A DNA stretch of 64,000 bases from assembly GCA_905479575.1 (NCBI GenBank), contig CAJQNB010000041.1, forward strand, positions 37,678 through 101,677. Reading direction: 5' to 3'. This stretch comes from an uncultured Pseudophaeobacter sp. Lineage in GTDB: Bacteria > Pseudomonadota > Alphaproteobacteria > Rhodobacterales > Rhodobacteraceae. The notes under the pieces were generated by a model that was not told the DNA's origin, did not search any database, and was given only the letters and a program-made list of their open reading frames with translations. The position numbers were made by a program, and so were the translations under genes. Below are positions 17,113 to 26,736 of the stretch, piece after piece. Position 1 is the first letter of the stretch; each line of letters begins with the position of its first letter.

Positions 17113-17171
17113 GCGATAGCACATGCGGTCGCTGCCAAAGCAGAGCTCCCATGTGATCACATCAGCCGACC

Positions 17172-18716
17172 TTATTTGGTGATCTTGACGCTGAGCTCAG
17201 CCTCCAAGGCCTCAGCCAGCGATTTCAGACGGCTCTCGGCCACTTCACCAAACAGATCCTCACAGGCGCGGGGCAGTTCCAAACACAGATGACGTTTGCG
17301 GGGCTGCCATTTCAACGTGCCAATATCACCCTCTTCGCTGACCATCAGCATAGCGCCAAAACGCATGGCCTTGCCTAGGATCTCAGCTTCTTTTTGGCCC
17401 TTTTCGTCCAAAAGGTCGTAAAGATACTCAAAGGCAGTGCCCTGTCTTTTGTTGCGGTAGCGATGCAGCAGGGCCAGGCCGAGAAAAATCCGTTCAGAGT
17501 GTTTCAAGCCGCCAAGATTGGCGCGGGTTGCATTATCAAAACAGACTTCGGCGCGATAATCCGGGTGGGCGCGCCAACTGACGTCATGCAGCAGGCAAGC
17601 GGCCTTGATCAGGCGCTTCTGGGCGTGCGGGCCAGAGCTGAACAGCGGCAGAACAAAATCATAGAGCGTTTTGCCAAAGCCTGGCAGTCGCGCGTCTTTG
17701 GACTCGGCAAAGCGGCAGGATTCCACCAGCGGGTCCCGGTTACGCAGCCGCTGCGGCATCTGCTCATAGAGCAGGCCTTCGCGAATGCCATAACTGGACA
17801 CCGCAATATCCTTGGGCTTGAAGGTTTTGACCAGGCGCGACAGTACGTCGATGGCATAGGGCACAAGCGACATCCGCGCGGCAGAGATACCACAGGCGGT
17901 GCGCAGATCTTCGATATCATTGGTATCGATATATTTCAGGGTTTCCCGGACATCCCGCGCGGTCATACGGTATTCATGCAAAACCCGTAGGGGATAGCCA
18001 CGCCGCATCATGTCAACACGGGCAATGGCGCGCCAGCTGCCGCCGACCAGAAACAGGCGATCCGTCTGCCGCCCCATTTCGGTGCTCAGCTCCTTCATGA
18101 CCGCAGATATATGCGCCTTGCGCCCGCGACGCCCGCCCTTGATGTCACGCAGTTTCAGCGGCCCAAGCGAGGAGGTCATACGCTTTCCAACCTCACCATC
18201 GTGGATTTCAGCCAGCTCCATCGAGGAGCCGCCAATATCGCACACCAGCCCATAAGACCCGGGCCAGCCCAGCAACACACCCTGGGCCGACAGCCGGGCC
18301 TCTTCGCGCCCGTCAATCACCCAGATTTTCAGCCCGGTTTCCTGCAGGACTTCCTCGCAGAACGCCGGGCCATCCTCGGCGTCGCGCACTGCGGCTGTGG
18401 CCACCACTGACAGGCCCGGCAGCCCCATGCCCTGGGCAAGATGTTGGAACCGGCGCAGCGCTGCCAGCGCCCGGACGCGCCCCTTGGGGTTCAGCTTGCC
18501 CGTTTCTGACAGGCCCGCGCCCAGGGCACACATGATCTTTTCGTTGTAGAAATAGGCCGGGCTACGTGCAGCGCCGTCAAAGATCACCATACGAACCGAG
18601 TTGGAGCCGACATCAACCACGCCGACTCGCGATAGGGCGCGGGCGCTGGGGTCTTCAAAAACGGGGCGACCAAAAGGGCCTCCATCGGGGGCGGAGCTGG
18701 CCTTGGCTGGGGTCAT
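17172..18716 (-). CDS. ppx: Exopolyphosphatase / guanosine pentaphosphate phosphatase family (Ppx/GppA)
   Basis: A 514-residue ASKHA-fold phosphatase that removes terminal phosphate from polyphosphate or pppGpp. The first phosphate loop is VVDVGSNSVRMV; the second is CDIGGSSMELAEI. The C-terminal half contains an HD-like segment (CLLHDVSWRAHPDYRAEV). The start at 18,716 (MTPAKASS) has a GAGG-like ribosome site; the frame is open to 18,776, which would overlap the end of hdaA. Downstream of hdaA on the same strand, so probably co-transcribed with it. Confidence 0.9.
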   Translation of the reverse strand: MTPAKASSAPDGGPFGRPVFEDPSARALSRVGVVDVGSNSVRMVIFDGAARSPAYFYNEKIMCALGAGLSETGKLNPKGRVRALAALRRFQHLAQGMGLPGLSVVATAAVRDAEDGPAFCEEVLQETGLKIWVIDGREEARLSAQGVLLGWPGSYGLVCDIGGSSMELAEIHDGEVGKRMTSSLGPLKLRDIKGGRRGRKAHISAVMKELSTEMGRQTDRLFLVGGSWRAIARVDMMRRGYPLRVLHEYRMTARDVRETLKYIDTNDIEDLRTACGISAARMSLVPYAIDVLSRLVKTFKPKDIAVSSYGIREGLLYEQMPQRLRNRDPLVESCRFAESKDARLPGFGKTLYDFVLPLFSSGPHAQKRLIKAACLLHDVSWRAHPDYRAEVCFDNATRANLGGLKHSERIFLGLALLHRYRNKRQGTAFEYLYDLLDEKGQKEAEILGKAMRFGAMLMVSEEGDIGTLKWQPRKRHLCLELPRACEDLFGEVAESRLKSLAEALEAELSVKITK

Positions 18717-18772
18717 GGTCGCCTCATCAATTCTGCTTTGTGTTATCACGATGGGCCATGCCCAGATTTGGG

Positions 18773-19492
18773 TCAATCGCTGGTATATGCTACATTTTTG
18801 GTTACTTGTAGCGGATCATTTGGAAGGTCTTGTGACATCAGCCTGACCGCAAGAGGGCGCGACAGGGTGCGTCCTTCGGAGAGCGCCAGACTATCAAGCT
18901 GTTTTACGATGACAGCCGCAGCTGCAAATGAGCGATCCATATGGGCTACCAGATAAGGTATAACATCAGGTTTTGGCGTTACCTGCCTGTCGTTAAACAG
19001 TTTTGCCAGAACCACGGCAAGCAACGCATCATCCGGGGCTTGCAGCTCGGCGTGGGTCGCGGCCTGCACCCGGCTTTGCAGATCTGCCAGCGACAGTTGC
19101 CAAAGATTCGGCGCAGCCCGCCCCGTCAACATCAGCGCATGGCCATTGGACAGAACCAGATTGTGTAGGTGGAACAGGGCGTTTTGGGCCTCTGGGTTGC
19201 CAGCAATGGCCGGAACATCTTCCACCACCACCGGCGCCTGCGCCAATTTGGGCACCTGCTCTTCCCGCAGGCTGCTGGCCTGCAGGATCTTGGCACCGGT
19301 CTGACTGGCCCAGACATGGGCGAGATGGGTCTTGCCAGAGCCGGCAGGGCCGGTCAGAACCAGTTTGCCGCTGGGCCAGTGAAAGGAAGGGTCCAACAAG
19401 GCCACAGCCATAGCATTGGAGGGGGCGACAAAAAAGTCATCCCGCCCCAGGGCCGTTTTGGCGGGCAAATCAAAGCTCAGCTGTTGGGCCAT
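18773..19492 (-). CDS. hdaA: DnaA-related replication regulator HdaA
   Basis: A 239-residue AAA+ protein like the ATPase part of DnaA. In alphaproteobacteria HdaA works with the sliding clamp to hydrolyse DnaA-ATP and stop re-initiation. The N-terminus QLSFDL (residues 4-9) matches a clamp-binding motif, and Walker A is GPAGSGKT (48-55). No DnaA domain IV for DNA binding is present, which separates it from DnaA. Starts one base after the stop of the membrane-protein gene upstream. Confidence 0.9.
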   Translation of the reverse strand: MAQQLSFDLPAKTALGRDDFFVAPSNAMAVALLDPSFHWPSGKLVLTGPAGSGKTHLAHVWASQTGAKILQASSLREEQVPKLAQAPVVVEDVPAIAGNPEAQNALFHLHNLVLSNGHALMLTGRAAPNLWQLSLADLQSRVQAATHAELQAPDDALLAVVLAKLFNDRQVTPKPDVIPYLVAHMDRSFAAAAVIVKQLDSLALSEGRTLSRPLAVRLMSQDLPNDPLQVTKNVAYTSD

Positions 19493-19493
19493 T

Positions 19494-20576
19494 TCAGGTC
19501 TCGTCTTTTTGCTGCAAGGCCGGGTGTTCCAAGCCCCGGTACAATCGGCTGTCGAGATACTGTTCTACCAGGAAACGCGCAACCACCCCGAGCGCGGCGG
19601 CCAGGGGCACGGCGACCAGCATACCAACGAATCCAAAAAGGGCGCCAAAAACCGACAGCGCCAGCAACAGCCAGACCGGGTGTAATCCGACGGAGTTGCC
19701 CACCAGTTTAGGGGTAAGATAGTTGCCTTCGATCACCTGTCCAAAAGCAAAGATGGCGCCGACGATGCCAATCGACCACCAGTCGCCCCAGAACTGGAAC
19801 AGGGCCAGGCCAATGGCCAACGCGCCGCCAATCAGCGCTCCGAGGTAGGGAATGAAGGTGACCATTCCGGCAATAAAGCCAACCGCCAGGCCAAAGTTGA
19901 GGCCGACAAGCATCAAGGTGACAGCGTAGTAGCTGCCCAGAATCAGGCAGACGGTGCCCATGCCGCGAATGAAGGAGGCCAGAACCGCGTCGATCTGCGA
20001 CATCAGGCGGCGGATGATTGGGGCGTGATCACGCGGCAGCAGTTCGTCCACACGGGCTATCATACGGTCCCAGTCGAGCAGCAAATAGACGGCAACCACT
20101 GGAACAATGATAAACAATACCAATACATTCAGAAGCGAAACTGCGGATCCGGCGATGCCCTCAACCAGTTCAATCCCTTTGCCCTGCAAGGTGCCAACAA
20201 TCGAGGCAATGGTTTGTTGCGCCCGGCTGCCTTCGGTAAAGACAGAAGGGAAATGAGTCTGCGCAAAGGCTCGCAGATCCCGAAAGGCCTTGGGCAGGGT
20301 CTCGGTCAGATCAATCAGCTGATTGATCAGCGTCGGCAGCAAGACAAGCAAAGCCAGCAAAAAGATCAGCATCAAGAACACGACAATCACAGCCGTGGAC
20401 GTCGACCGACTGAGCCCCATGGTTTCCAGTCGATCAGCAACAGGGTCGATCAGATAGGCAATGGCCGCGCCCAGCACAAATGGCAGTAAAACGTCGCCCA
20501 GCGACCACATCACAATGGAAAAAATCAGGGCGGCAATGCCCCAGTATTTGAACTGTTTTTTTGCCGGAAGGGCCAT
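19494..20576 (-). CDS. AI-2E-family (PerM/TqsA-like) membrane transporter
   Basis: A 360-residue inner-membrane protein with about eight hydrophobic segments: paired helices at the N-terminus, a soluble loop (about 60-150) and a C-terminal bundle including YVTFIPYLGALIGG-type sequence (MVTFIPYLGALIGGALAIG). The family includes AI-2 exporters and Na+/H+ antiporters; the substrate cannot be deduced. First gene of a tight three-gene string with hdaA and ppx; the PerM-HdaA pairing is common in alphaproteobacteria. Confidence 0.9.
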   Translation of the reverse strand: MALPAKKQFKYWGIAALIFSIVMWSLGDVLLPFVLGAAIAYLIDPVADRLETMGLSRSTSTAVIVVFLMLIFLLALLVLLPTLINQLIDLTETLPKAFRDLRAFAQTHFPSVFTEGSRAQQTIASIVGTLQGKGIELVEGIAGSAVSLLNVLVLFIIVPVVAVYLLLDWDRMIARVDELLPRDHAPIIRRLMSQIDAVLASFIRGMGTVCLILGSYYAVTLMLVGLNFGLAVGFIAGMVTFIPYLGALIGGALAIGLALFQFWGDWWSIGIVGAIFAFGQVIEGNYLTPKLVGNSVGLHPVWLLLALSVFGALFGFVGMLVAVPLAAALGVVARFLVEQYLDSRLYRGLEHPALQQKDET

Positions 20577-20805
20577 GACTGCGCTGCCTTTTTGCGGACT
20601 GATCCGTAGGATCTTTGCTCAGTCATCGCCCAAGGCCGCGCCCCTTGCAAGAGGAGCGCGCGGCTCTGGGGTTAATCTGAGCTGTTTTTTTGCGCCGAAA
20701 GTCCTACTTTGGCGCGTGCTCCGGTCCCTGCGAATCCCACCCAGGCTGTGTTGCCGGGGTGGTGTGGTCCTGCCCAAGGCGAGAACAGCGCCGGGATGGG
20801 GCAGG
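20577..20805. other. Intergenic region, no gene seen
   Basis: 229 bases between the AI-2E transporter start and the end of the FAD oxidoreductase gene. No hairpin with a T run stands out apart from a TTTTTTT stretch at about 20,686-20,692. Promoter elements for the transporter operon may lie here but none is convincing. Confidence 0.35.
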
Positions 20806-22170
20806 TCACTCGATCCTGACGCCTTGGCGTTTCAGTTCCGCCTGCAAAGCGGTGATGTCCACAGCCTCCAGCGCGCAGTCTGACTTGACGGACAGGGCCG
20901 CAGCAATGCCTGCGCCTTGGCCCGCGACGGCACAACAGGCCATGTTGCGGGTGGCGGCATGGGCGATTCTGTCGCCACCAATGGCGCGACCGGTCACCAG
21001 CAGACCTTCGACTCCCTTTGGCAACATGGCGCGATAGGGGATCTGCATGTAGCGTCCGGTGGTGGGCAGGATCAACACGCCATAGCCATCAATGAATTCC
21101 GGATAAATCCCGATGCTATCGTCAAAGCGGCCCTGGTTGCGGGTCTCATCCTCGGTAATATTGTGGTGGGCGTCGATCTTGCGGGTGTCGCGAATGCCGA
21201 TGGTCATGCCAAAATTGCGCAACCGCGCCGCTTCGCAGCCCGGCGTGTAGGCATTCAGCGCTTTTATCGCCAACATGGCCTGTTTGCGGCCTTCGATTTC
21301 GCCAATGGTCATGCTGTCGGGGTCGGTGCCGTCGATGCCTGCCAGATGCACCAGGTTCATATAGGTCATCTCGCCACTGTCATGCACCGCGCCCCAGGTG
21401 CCGCCAATGGTGTTGAGATGCGCGGGGATCACCCCGTCGCGGATCGCTTGTCCAAAGGGTTTGGCCAAAAAGGGCGAATACATCTCGTCTTCTTTCCCGG
21501 AGGTTTCGACCTGCCATTCGCCAGTGGACCAGTCAGCATAGGTCTGCGGGTCGGCCTTGACGCCCTCGATGAATTTTTGCTTGTCGACACCTGCGATGTG
21601 GAACATGACGCTGGCCGCCTGCATTTCCTCCACCGGGGTTTTCACTGTAGGCGCCCCCATCATATGGGCAATGTCCGCATCCCCAGTGGCGTCGATCACC
21701 CGTTTGGCCAGCACCGCTTCGCGGCCTGCCTTGCTTTCGACAATGACGCCGGTGACACGGCTGCTTTCCCGGATCGGGGCCACAAAGACCCGGTGCAGCA
21801 TGGGGTGGATTCCGGCCTCTTCTACCAGCTTATCTGCCACCAGTTTGAAGCCCTCGCTGTCCAGCTCATAGGACAGGGATTGGCTTTCGGGTACGGCGGC
21901 GCCCATGGATTTGGCACGGTCTTCGAATTCCCAGCCTATCCCCCCGGCCTCAACCGTTTGCTCGTGACGATACCAGGCAAAGCCCTCCACGCCGACGGTG
22001 GTGATATTGCCACCAAAACAGCCAAACCGGTCCAGCAGAGTCACGGCAACACCAGCCCGTGCCGCAGCCAATGCTGCGGCCAGCCCGCCGGGGCCAGAGC
22101 CCACCACCAGTACCTCGGTTTCATGGATCACCGGTATCTCACGGGCTGGTTCAAGAATGGTTTTGGTCAA
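20806..22170 (-). CDS. FAD-dependent oxidoreductase
   Basis: A 454-residue flavoprotein. The N-terminal dinucleotide fold shows VLVVGSGPGGLAAALAAARAG, then LLDRFGCFGGN, and the middle has a second nucleotide-contact segment KRVIDATGDADIAHMMGAP. This is the FAD-dependent oxidoreductase family seen in many proteobacteria; substrate unknown. The frame opens at 22,254, but a TTG at 22,170 has a strong AAGGAG six bases upstream and gives the normal short leader, so I choose it. Divergent from proS. Confidence 0.82.
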   Translation of the reverse strand: MTKTILEPAREIPVIHETEVLVVGSGPGGLAAALAAARAGVAVTLLDRFGCFGGNITTVGVEGFAWYRHEQTVEAGGIGWEFEDRAKSMGAAVPESQSLSYELDSEGFKLVADKLVEEAGIHPMLHRVFVAPIRESSRVTGVIVESKAGREAVLAKRVIDATGDADIAHMMGAPTVKTPVEEMQAASVMFHIAGVDKQKFIEGVKADPQTYADWSTGEWQVETSGKEDEMYSPFLAKPFGQAIRDGVIPAHLNTIGGTWGAVHDSGEMTYMNLVHLAGIDGTDPDSMTIGEIEGRKQAMLAIKALNAYTPGCEAARLRNFGMTIGIRDTRKIDAHHNITEDETRNQGRFDDSIGIYPEFIDGYGVLILPTTGRYMQIPYRAMLPKGVEGLLVTGRAIGGDRIAHAATRNMACCAVAGQGAGIAAALSVKSDCALEAVDITALQAELKRQGVRIE

Positions 22171-22444
22171 GTCTTTCTCCTTAAAGACAGCGAAGCAGCT
22201 CCGGGCTGGTCGTGAGGTTTCCGCTAACAGATATATTCTTGTATGGTCGTTCAAGTTATTTTTGCGCTGCTCGGATGGAAAAGTGACAACATCGCGCTGA
22301 CAGGCCGGTAAAAATCACTTGGGTCGGGCCGACGGCTTGCCAGGCGGTCCGTGCTTTCGTGCCTCTGCTCTTGCTCGCCTTCGTCGCAGCCACTACACCG
22401 GGCGGGATCGCGAAAACACGAACCACATCAGCTCTGGAGCCATC

Positions 22445-23800
22445 ATGCGCCTGTCCCGCTATTTCCTGCCTGTTCTGAAAGAGACCCCCTCCGAGGCCCA
22501 AATTGTCAGCCACCGCTACATGCTGCGCGCCGGAATGATCAAGCAATCCTCTGCTGGCATCTATTCCTGGTTGCCGCTTGGCTTCAAAGTGCTGAAAAAG
22601 CTTGAAGGCATCGTGCACGAAGAGCAGCAGCGCGCCGGCCACATTCCGATGCTGATGCCCACCATCCAATCGGCGGATCTGTGGCAAGAGTCCGGTCGCT
22701 ATGATGACTATGGGGCCGAAATGCTGCGCATCAGCGACCGCCATGGCCGCGATATGCTGTATGGTCCCACCAATGAAGAGCTGATCACCGATATTTTCCG
22801 TGCCAACGTCAGTTCCTACAAGGATCTGCCGCTGACCCTCTATCATATCCAGTGGAAATTCCGCGATGAGATCCGTCCGCGCTTTGGCGTGATGCGGGGG
22901 CGCGAATTCTACATGAAAGACGGGTATAATTTCGACCTCACCCAGGAGGACGCGCTGCACGCCTATAACCGTCACCTGGTCAGCTACCTGCGCACCTATG
23001 AACGCATGGGCCTGCAAGCCATTCCGATGCGCGCTGACGGCGGGCCAATTGGTGGCGATTATACCCATGAGTTCCTGGTGCTGGCGGAAACCGGTGAAAG
23101 CGAGGTCTTTTATGATAGCGCCGTCACCGATCTGAGTTTTGGGGATCGTGAAATCGACTATGACAGTGTCGAGCAGTGTCAGAGCGTGCTGGAGGAGTTC
23201 ACCTCAAAATATGCCCGCACCGATGAGACCCACGATGCGGCGCTGTTCAACGAGGTGCCAGAAGAGCGCCGCCGGGTGGCGCGCGGTATCGAGGTTGGCC
23301 AGATCTTCTATTTTGGCACCAAATATTCCGAGGCCATGGGCGCAACCGTGCAGGGGCCAGACGGCAAACCCACCCCGGTTCACATGGGCTCGCATGGCAT
23401 TGGTGTGTCGCGTCTGTTGGGCGCCATCATCGAAGCCAGCCATGACGACAAGGGCATCATCTGGCCCGAAGGCGTGACGCCGTTCCACTGTGGTATCGTC
23501 AACCTCAAGCAGGGCGATGACGAGGCAGACGCTGCCTGTAACCAGCTGTATGCGGCGCTGACCGCACTGGGGCTGGAGCCGCTTTATGATGACCGTAAAG
23601 AACGCGCCGGCGGCAAATTTGCCACCATGGATCTGATTGGCCTGCCCTGGCGCATCACTGTTGGCCCCCGTGGTCTGAAAAACGGTGTGGTTGAACTGAC
23701 CTCGCGTCGCAGCGGCGAAAGCGAAGAGCTGAGCCCGGAAGATGCGGTGAAAAAGATCGCCGCAATCTATGCCAAGCACGGGGCCACCCGGGGTTTCTGA
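22445..23800 (+). CDS. proS: Prolyl-tRNA synthetase, short bacterial form
   Basis: A 451-residue class II synthetase that charges tRNA-Pro. Motif 2 region [23 protein letters not shown] and motif 3 [10 protein letters not shown] are present; the anticodon-binding domain is C-terminal (about 350-451). It lacks the editing insertion of E. coli ProS (about 570 aa), as is usual in alphaproteobacteria. The ATG at 22,445 gives the family N-terminus [10 protein letters not shown]; the frame is open from 22,319. Confidence 0.96.
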   Translation: MRLSRYFLPVLKETPSEAQIVSHRYMLRAGMIKQSSAGIYSWLPLGFKVLKKLEGIVHEEQQRAGHIPMLMPTIQSADLWQESGRYDDYGAEMLRISDRHGRDMLYGPTNEELITDIFRANVSSYKDLPLTLYHIQWKFRDEIRPRFGVMRGREFYMKDGYNFDLTQEDALHAYNRHLVSYLRTYERMGLQAIPMRADGGPIGGDYTHEFLVLAETGESEVFYDSAVTDLSFGDREIDYDSVEQCQSVLEEFTSKYARTDETHDAALFNEVPEERRRVARGIEVGQIFYFGTKYSEAMGATVQGPDGKPTPVHMGSHGIGVSRLLGAIIEASHDDKGIIWPEGVTPFHCGIVNLKQGDDEADAACNQLYAALTALGLEPLYDDRKERAGGKFATMDLIGLPWRITVGPRGLKNGVVELTSRRSGESEELSPEDAVKKIAAIYAKHGATRGF

Positions 23801-23835
23801 TCCCAGATTGGGCGGCAAGACTTACATGGCGTCTA

Positions 23836-23871
23836 GGGGAGGCGGGCCAGATGGCGCGCCTCCCCTTTTTT
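23836..23871 (+). terminator. Intrinsic terminator of proS
   Basis: A perfect 9-bp stem GGGGAGGCG (23,836-23,844) with CGCCTCCCC (23,857-23,865), 12-base loop, followed directly by TTTTTT. It lies 36 bases after the proS stop and is the clearest Rho-independent terminator in the window. Confidence 0.88.
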
Positions 23872-23892
23872 GAATTTACGGTATGTTCCGCG

Positions 23893-25248
23893 TTATGAGG
23901 CGCGGCTGAATTTGGCATCCGCTGGCATGTGGGCATCAAACAGGCTGGCAATAATCCGGGTCATCGGGCGTCCATCTTCGGTGATTTCCAGCTTTGCATC
24001 CGTCAGGCTGACCAGATCGCCAAAGCGGCCAACCACCTGGTCCAGATCCGCGTCCAGCCCGGCGGTCAACGTGCCAAATTGCTGCGTGAGAGCCTCTCGA
24101 TCCAAGGCAAAATCACACATGATCATTTCAATGGCGCGGGCGCGCATCAGGTCTTCCTGCGTCATCTCGTGGCCTCGTGCGCCAGCCAGGTGCCCGGCTT
24201 CGATATGTTTGATATAGGCCGGAGTGGCCGCGGCATTCTGCACATAGCCACCTGGAAGCCGCGAGATGGACGAGGCACCAATACCAATGAGGGCGGGGCA
24301 GATGTCTTCTGTATAGCCCTGAAAATTGCGTCGCAGATGACCGCTGCGCGCCGCCTTGGCCAGGCCGTCGTCCGGCAGGGCAAAGTGGTCGATACCAATG
24401 GCTTGGAACCCGGCTTCGGCAAAGGCGGTTGCCGATTGTCCCGCCAGGGCAAAGCGCGCCTGATCATCCGGCAGAACCGTCTCATCAATCAGCTTTTGGC
24501 GCTTGGCAACCCAAGGCACATGGGCATATCCAAACAGGGCGATGCGGTCGGGCTTGAGGCTCAGCACCTTGTCCAGCGTATCCGCCATGCGAGCCGGGGT
24601 TTGATGCGGCAGACCGTAGACCAGATCGGCATTCAGCGAGGTAATCCCGGCAGCGCGCAGATCTTCGACACAGGCCAGGGTTGCCTCATAGGGCTGCTGG
24701 CGGCCAATGGCCTCTTGCACCAGGGGATCAAAATCCTGGATGCCAATACTGGCCCGGTTCATGCCCTCGGCGGCAAGGGCGGCGATTTTGTCCCGGTCCA
24801 CCAGGGTTGGGTCGATTTCCACCGAGAACTCCCAGTCCGGTGTCTGCGCAAACACGTCTTTGACGGCGCGCGCCAGCCTGTGGATCAAAGCAGGGGGCAG
24901 AATGGTGGGTGTGCCACCGCCCCAATGCAGCCGCCCCATGCGCAGGCCCTTTGGCAGGGTGTCTGCCAGCAAGGCCAGCTCGGCCTCCAGCGTGCCTATA
25001 TAGCTCTCAACCGGGCTCAGCGATTGGGTGCCCTGGGTGCGGCAGGCGCAGAACCAGCAAAGGCGTTCGCAAAAGGGGATGTGGATATAGACCGAGACCG
25101 GAACCTTTGGGTCCAGGGCTGCCAGCTGTCGCTGTTGCGACATCAGCCCGATATTGGGGCTAAACACCGGCGCGGTGGGATAGGAAGTATAGCGGGGCAC
25201 GCGGCTGTCAAAAAGCCCAAGCGCAGCAAGGCGATCAATCTGTTTCAT
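23893..25248 (-). CDS. hemN: Oxygen-independent coproporphyrinogen III dehydrogenase
   Basis: A 451-residue radical-SAM enzyme that makes protoporphyrinogen IX from coproporphyrinogen III without oxygen, needed for haem or bacteriochlorophyll at low O2. YIHIPFCERLCWFCACRT holds the cluster cysteines Cys60, Cys64, Cys67 plus Cys69, the HemN CX3CX2CXC signature. HWGGGTPTIL follows as the SAM-contact glycine motif. The ATG at 25,248 gives the family N-terminus; the frame continues to 25,296. A possible FNR-type site lies upstream. Confidence 0.94.
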   Translation of the reverse strand: MKQIDRLAALGLFDSRVPRYTSYPTAPVFSPNIGLMSQQRQLAALDPKVPVSVYIHIPFCERLCWFCACRTQGTQSLSPVESYIGTLEAELALLADTLPKGLRMGRLHWGGGTPTILPPALIHRLARAVKDVFAQTPDWEFSVEIDPTLVDRDKIAALAAEGMNRASIGIQDFDPLVQEAIGRQQPYEATLACVEDLRAAGITSLNADLVYGLPHQTPARMADTLDKVLSLKPDRIALFGYAHVPWVAKRQKLIDETVLPDDQARFALAGQSATAFAEAGFQAIGIDHFALPDDGLAKAARSGHLRRNFQGYTEDICPALIGIGASSISRLPGGYVQNAAATPAYIKHIEAGHLAGARGHEMTQEDLMRARAIEMIMCDFALDREALTQQFGTLTAGLDADLDQVVGRFGDLVSLTDAKLEITEDGRPMTRIIASLFDAHMPADAKFSRAS

Positions 25249-25282
25249 GACTCCCATTTGTCCCTTAATCCGTGATCTCGCT

Positions 25283-25296
25283 TTGCGCAGGATCAA
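25283..25296 (-). promoter_or_regulatory. Possible FnrL-type site upstream of hemN
   Basis: TTGCGCAGGATCAA reads as TTGCG-N4-ATCAA: one perfect FNR half-site and one with three of five bases. It is centred about 41 bases before the hemN ATG. hemN-type genes are FnrL targets in Rhodobacter. The imperfect half and the short distance to the ATG keep this tentative. Confidence 0.35.
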
Positions 25297-25512
25297 ATAG
25301 GGAAGAAAATTTGGTCCTCTTACTTCCCTCTTTACCCGCCCTCTGACCTCCCTCTGGCTGGCGGGATAAGCTGTTGAAAAGAAACCTGACTATGAAAACC
25401 TCCCCGGATCCTGCCTGCTATTGCACGGTGTCGTGATTTTTTATGGCCCTAGCTTCGCTTTTCCGTTTGACGCCCGCCGCGCATCGCCTTATACGGCCCC
25501 AACACGACACCT

Positions 25513-25599
25513 GCCCAGGTGGCGGAATTGGTAGACGCGCTAGCTTCAGGTGCTAGTATTGGCAACGATGTGGAGGTTCGAGTCCTCTCCTGGGCACCA
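25513..25599 (+). tRNA. tRNA-Leu (anticodon CAG)
   Basis: An 87-base class II tRNA. Acceptor stem GCCCAGG pairs with CCTGGGC; ACCA is encoded at the 3' end. The anticodon stem CTAGC/GCTAG holds loop TTCAGGT with CAG at 25,547-25,549. A long variable arm (about GTATTGGCAACGATGT) and the T arm GAGGTTCGAGTCCTC follow. It marks the left border of the accessory region, a common integration point, though no integrase is visible here. Confidence 0.97.
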
Positions 25600-26025
25600 A
25601 GATCACTCCCCTAAAAATCAACAAGATATGTTTTTTAAGGGGTTTGCCATTTTGAGTTCTCAAATTGCCCCACAAACTGCTCCACCTTATGGGGTCCGCA
25701 TCCCGACCAGAATCTACTCGCTGAAGCTGCGAGGGCGGAGACCAAAGCGACAGGAAAATCCTCCGCATACACTGGCTACGAAATGCGCCTCTCGACAACC
25801 GTCTGACAAACCCAGGCCATCCTCGACAACTGCACCGCCCCGCTATCCGGGTTGGCCCAGAATTGCGTTCTCCGCGGTATCACCGCCGATTTCTGTCAAA
25901 AGGCGTGCCGACGCTTGAGCAGCAGAAGGTATGGGTGTCGGCACGCATGAGATTGGTTGTCTAAACCAGTCCCTGGGCATCTCTGCCCTCAAGATGACGG
26001 CGCCGATGATAGGCGCCGTCTTGGC
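25600..26025. other. Gene-poor stretch after tRNA-Leu
   Basis: 426 bases without a convincing gene. The first part is AT-rich, the rest looks like decayed coding DNA. A perfect 10-bp inverted repeat, GCGTGCCGAC (25,903-25,912) and GTCGGCACGC (25,937-25,946), lies near its end and could be a relic transposon end or a stem-loop. Confidence 0.5.
25995..26019 (-). terminator. Hairpin downstream of the 141-aa hypothetical gene
   Basis: A perfect 9-bp stem GACGGCGCC/GGCGCCGTC with a 7-base loop, six bases beyond the stop of the reverse-strand gene. T run is weak (ATCTTG), so this is a probable rather than certain terminator. Confidence 0.5.
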
Positions 26026-26451
26026 TCATTCTTGAAGAAGATCGTCAATCAGACGCTCCGCTTTCGCATAGTCGATGACTTCGGTGGCGGCTTCGTACAG
26101 GCCGACCGGATTCCCGACAGCGACCGCCAGAGAATGTGCGCGCGTATCGAAATGGCGCTCATGATGGCCGCCATGCACTTTGTGCTCATCGGCGATCCAC
26201 GTTGTCTGAATACCTTTTTCGATTTCTACCCGCATGAAATCGATCAAGATCTCCAGGTCGCGCAAAAGTGGCTCAGTGAGCAGTGCATCCGCATGCAGGT
26301 GGCGTTTCACTGCCTCGGCAAGCACGCACCTATGCGGAGGCAGTGACGGGATGATGACTTCATGGAGCTGGTCACGCACGATGCGCGCTTGCATCACTGC
26401 ATCCGCAGTTAACGCCAACAGAAACTCTCGGTGGGAAAGTTCTGCGCTCAT
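26026..26451 (-). CDS. Hypothetical protein in the accessory region
   Basis: A 141-residue helical, charged protein (MSAELSHREFLLALTADAVMQ...). It has several histidines (HKVHGGHHERHFDTRAH, about 90-106) that could bind metal, and an acidic C-terminus. No signal peptide or membrane segment, no family recognised. Its ATG overlaps the stop of the truncated upstream gene as ATGA, so both came from one operon. Probably an island remnant. Confidence 0.55.
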   Translation of the reverse strand: MSAELSHREFLLALTADAVMQARIVRDQLHEVIIPSLPPHRCVLAEAVKRHLHADALLTEPLLRDLEILIDFMRVEIEKGIQTTWIADEHKVHGGHHERHFDTRAHSLAVAVGNPVGLYEAATEVIDYAKAERLIDDLLQE

Positions 26452-26736
26452 TTCAGGTCTCCCATTTTTTGGGCTTCGACGCTGTAATGAGGACCTTGTG
26501 TGCCATTGACATCAATCGAACAGCCAAGAAGTCCCGAGACGGTCGGAGAGTTGCGCAATGCTTGGGCCAGACCCTCCGCCAGCAGGCAGATATCCTCGAC
26601 GACCGGATCGGCGGGGTCAATGGCCGCGAAGACCCCTGATTCAATCCGACCAGGATCGTCGACGTGTTCGAGAAAAAGGATTTCCCGCAGCTGCTTGAGC
26701 AGACCTGCAGTCCTACGCGACGGCGCAAGCTCCCGG
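26448..26736 (-). pseudogene. 5'-truncated gene cut by the IS5 relic
   Basis: The C-terminal about 95 codons of a protein ending SIDVNGTQGPHYSVEAQKMGDLK. The sequence looks real (acidic helices such as PADPVVEDICLLAEGLAQAL) and overlaps the next gene by ATGA. Upstream of about 26,737 the frame runs into antisense IS5 transposase sequence, so the 5' part has been lost. Function unknown. Confidence 0.55.

Noticed and set aside
20917..22215. 432-codon frame opposite the FAD oxidoreductase
   Set aside because: Antisense shadow; the reverse strand has the GxGxxG fold and a ribosome site.
23929..25275. 448-codon frame opposite hemN
   Set aside because: Antisense to an enzyme with intact cluster cysteines.
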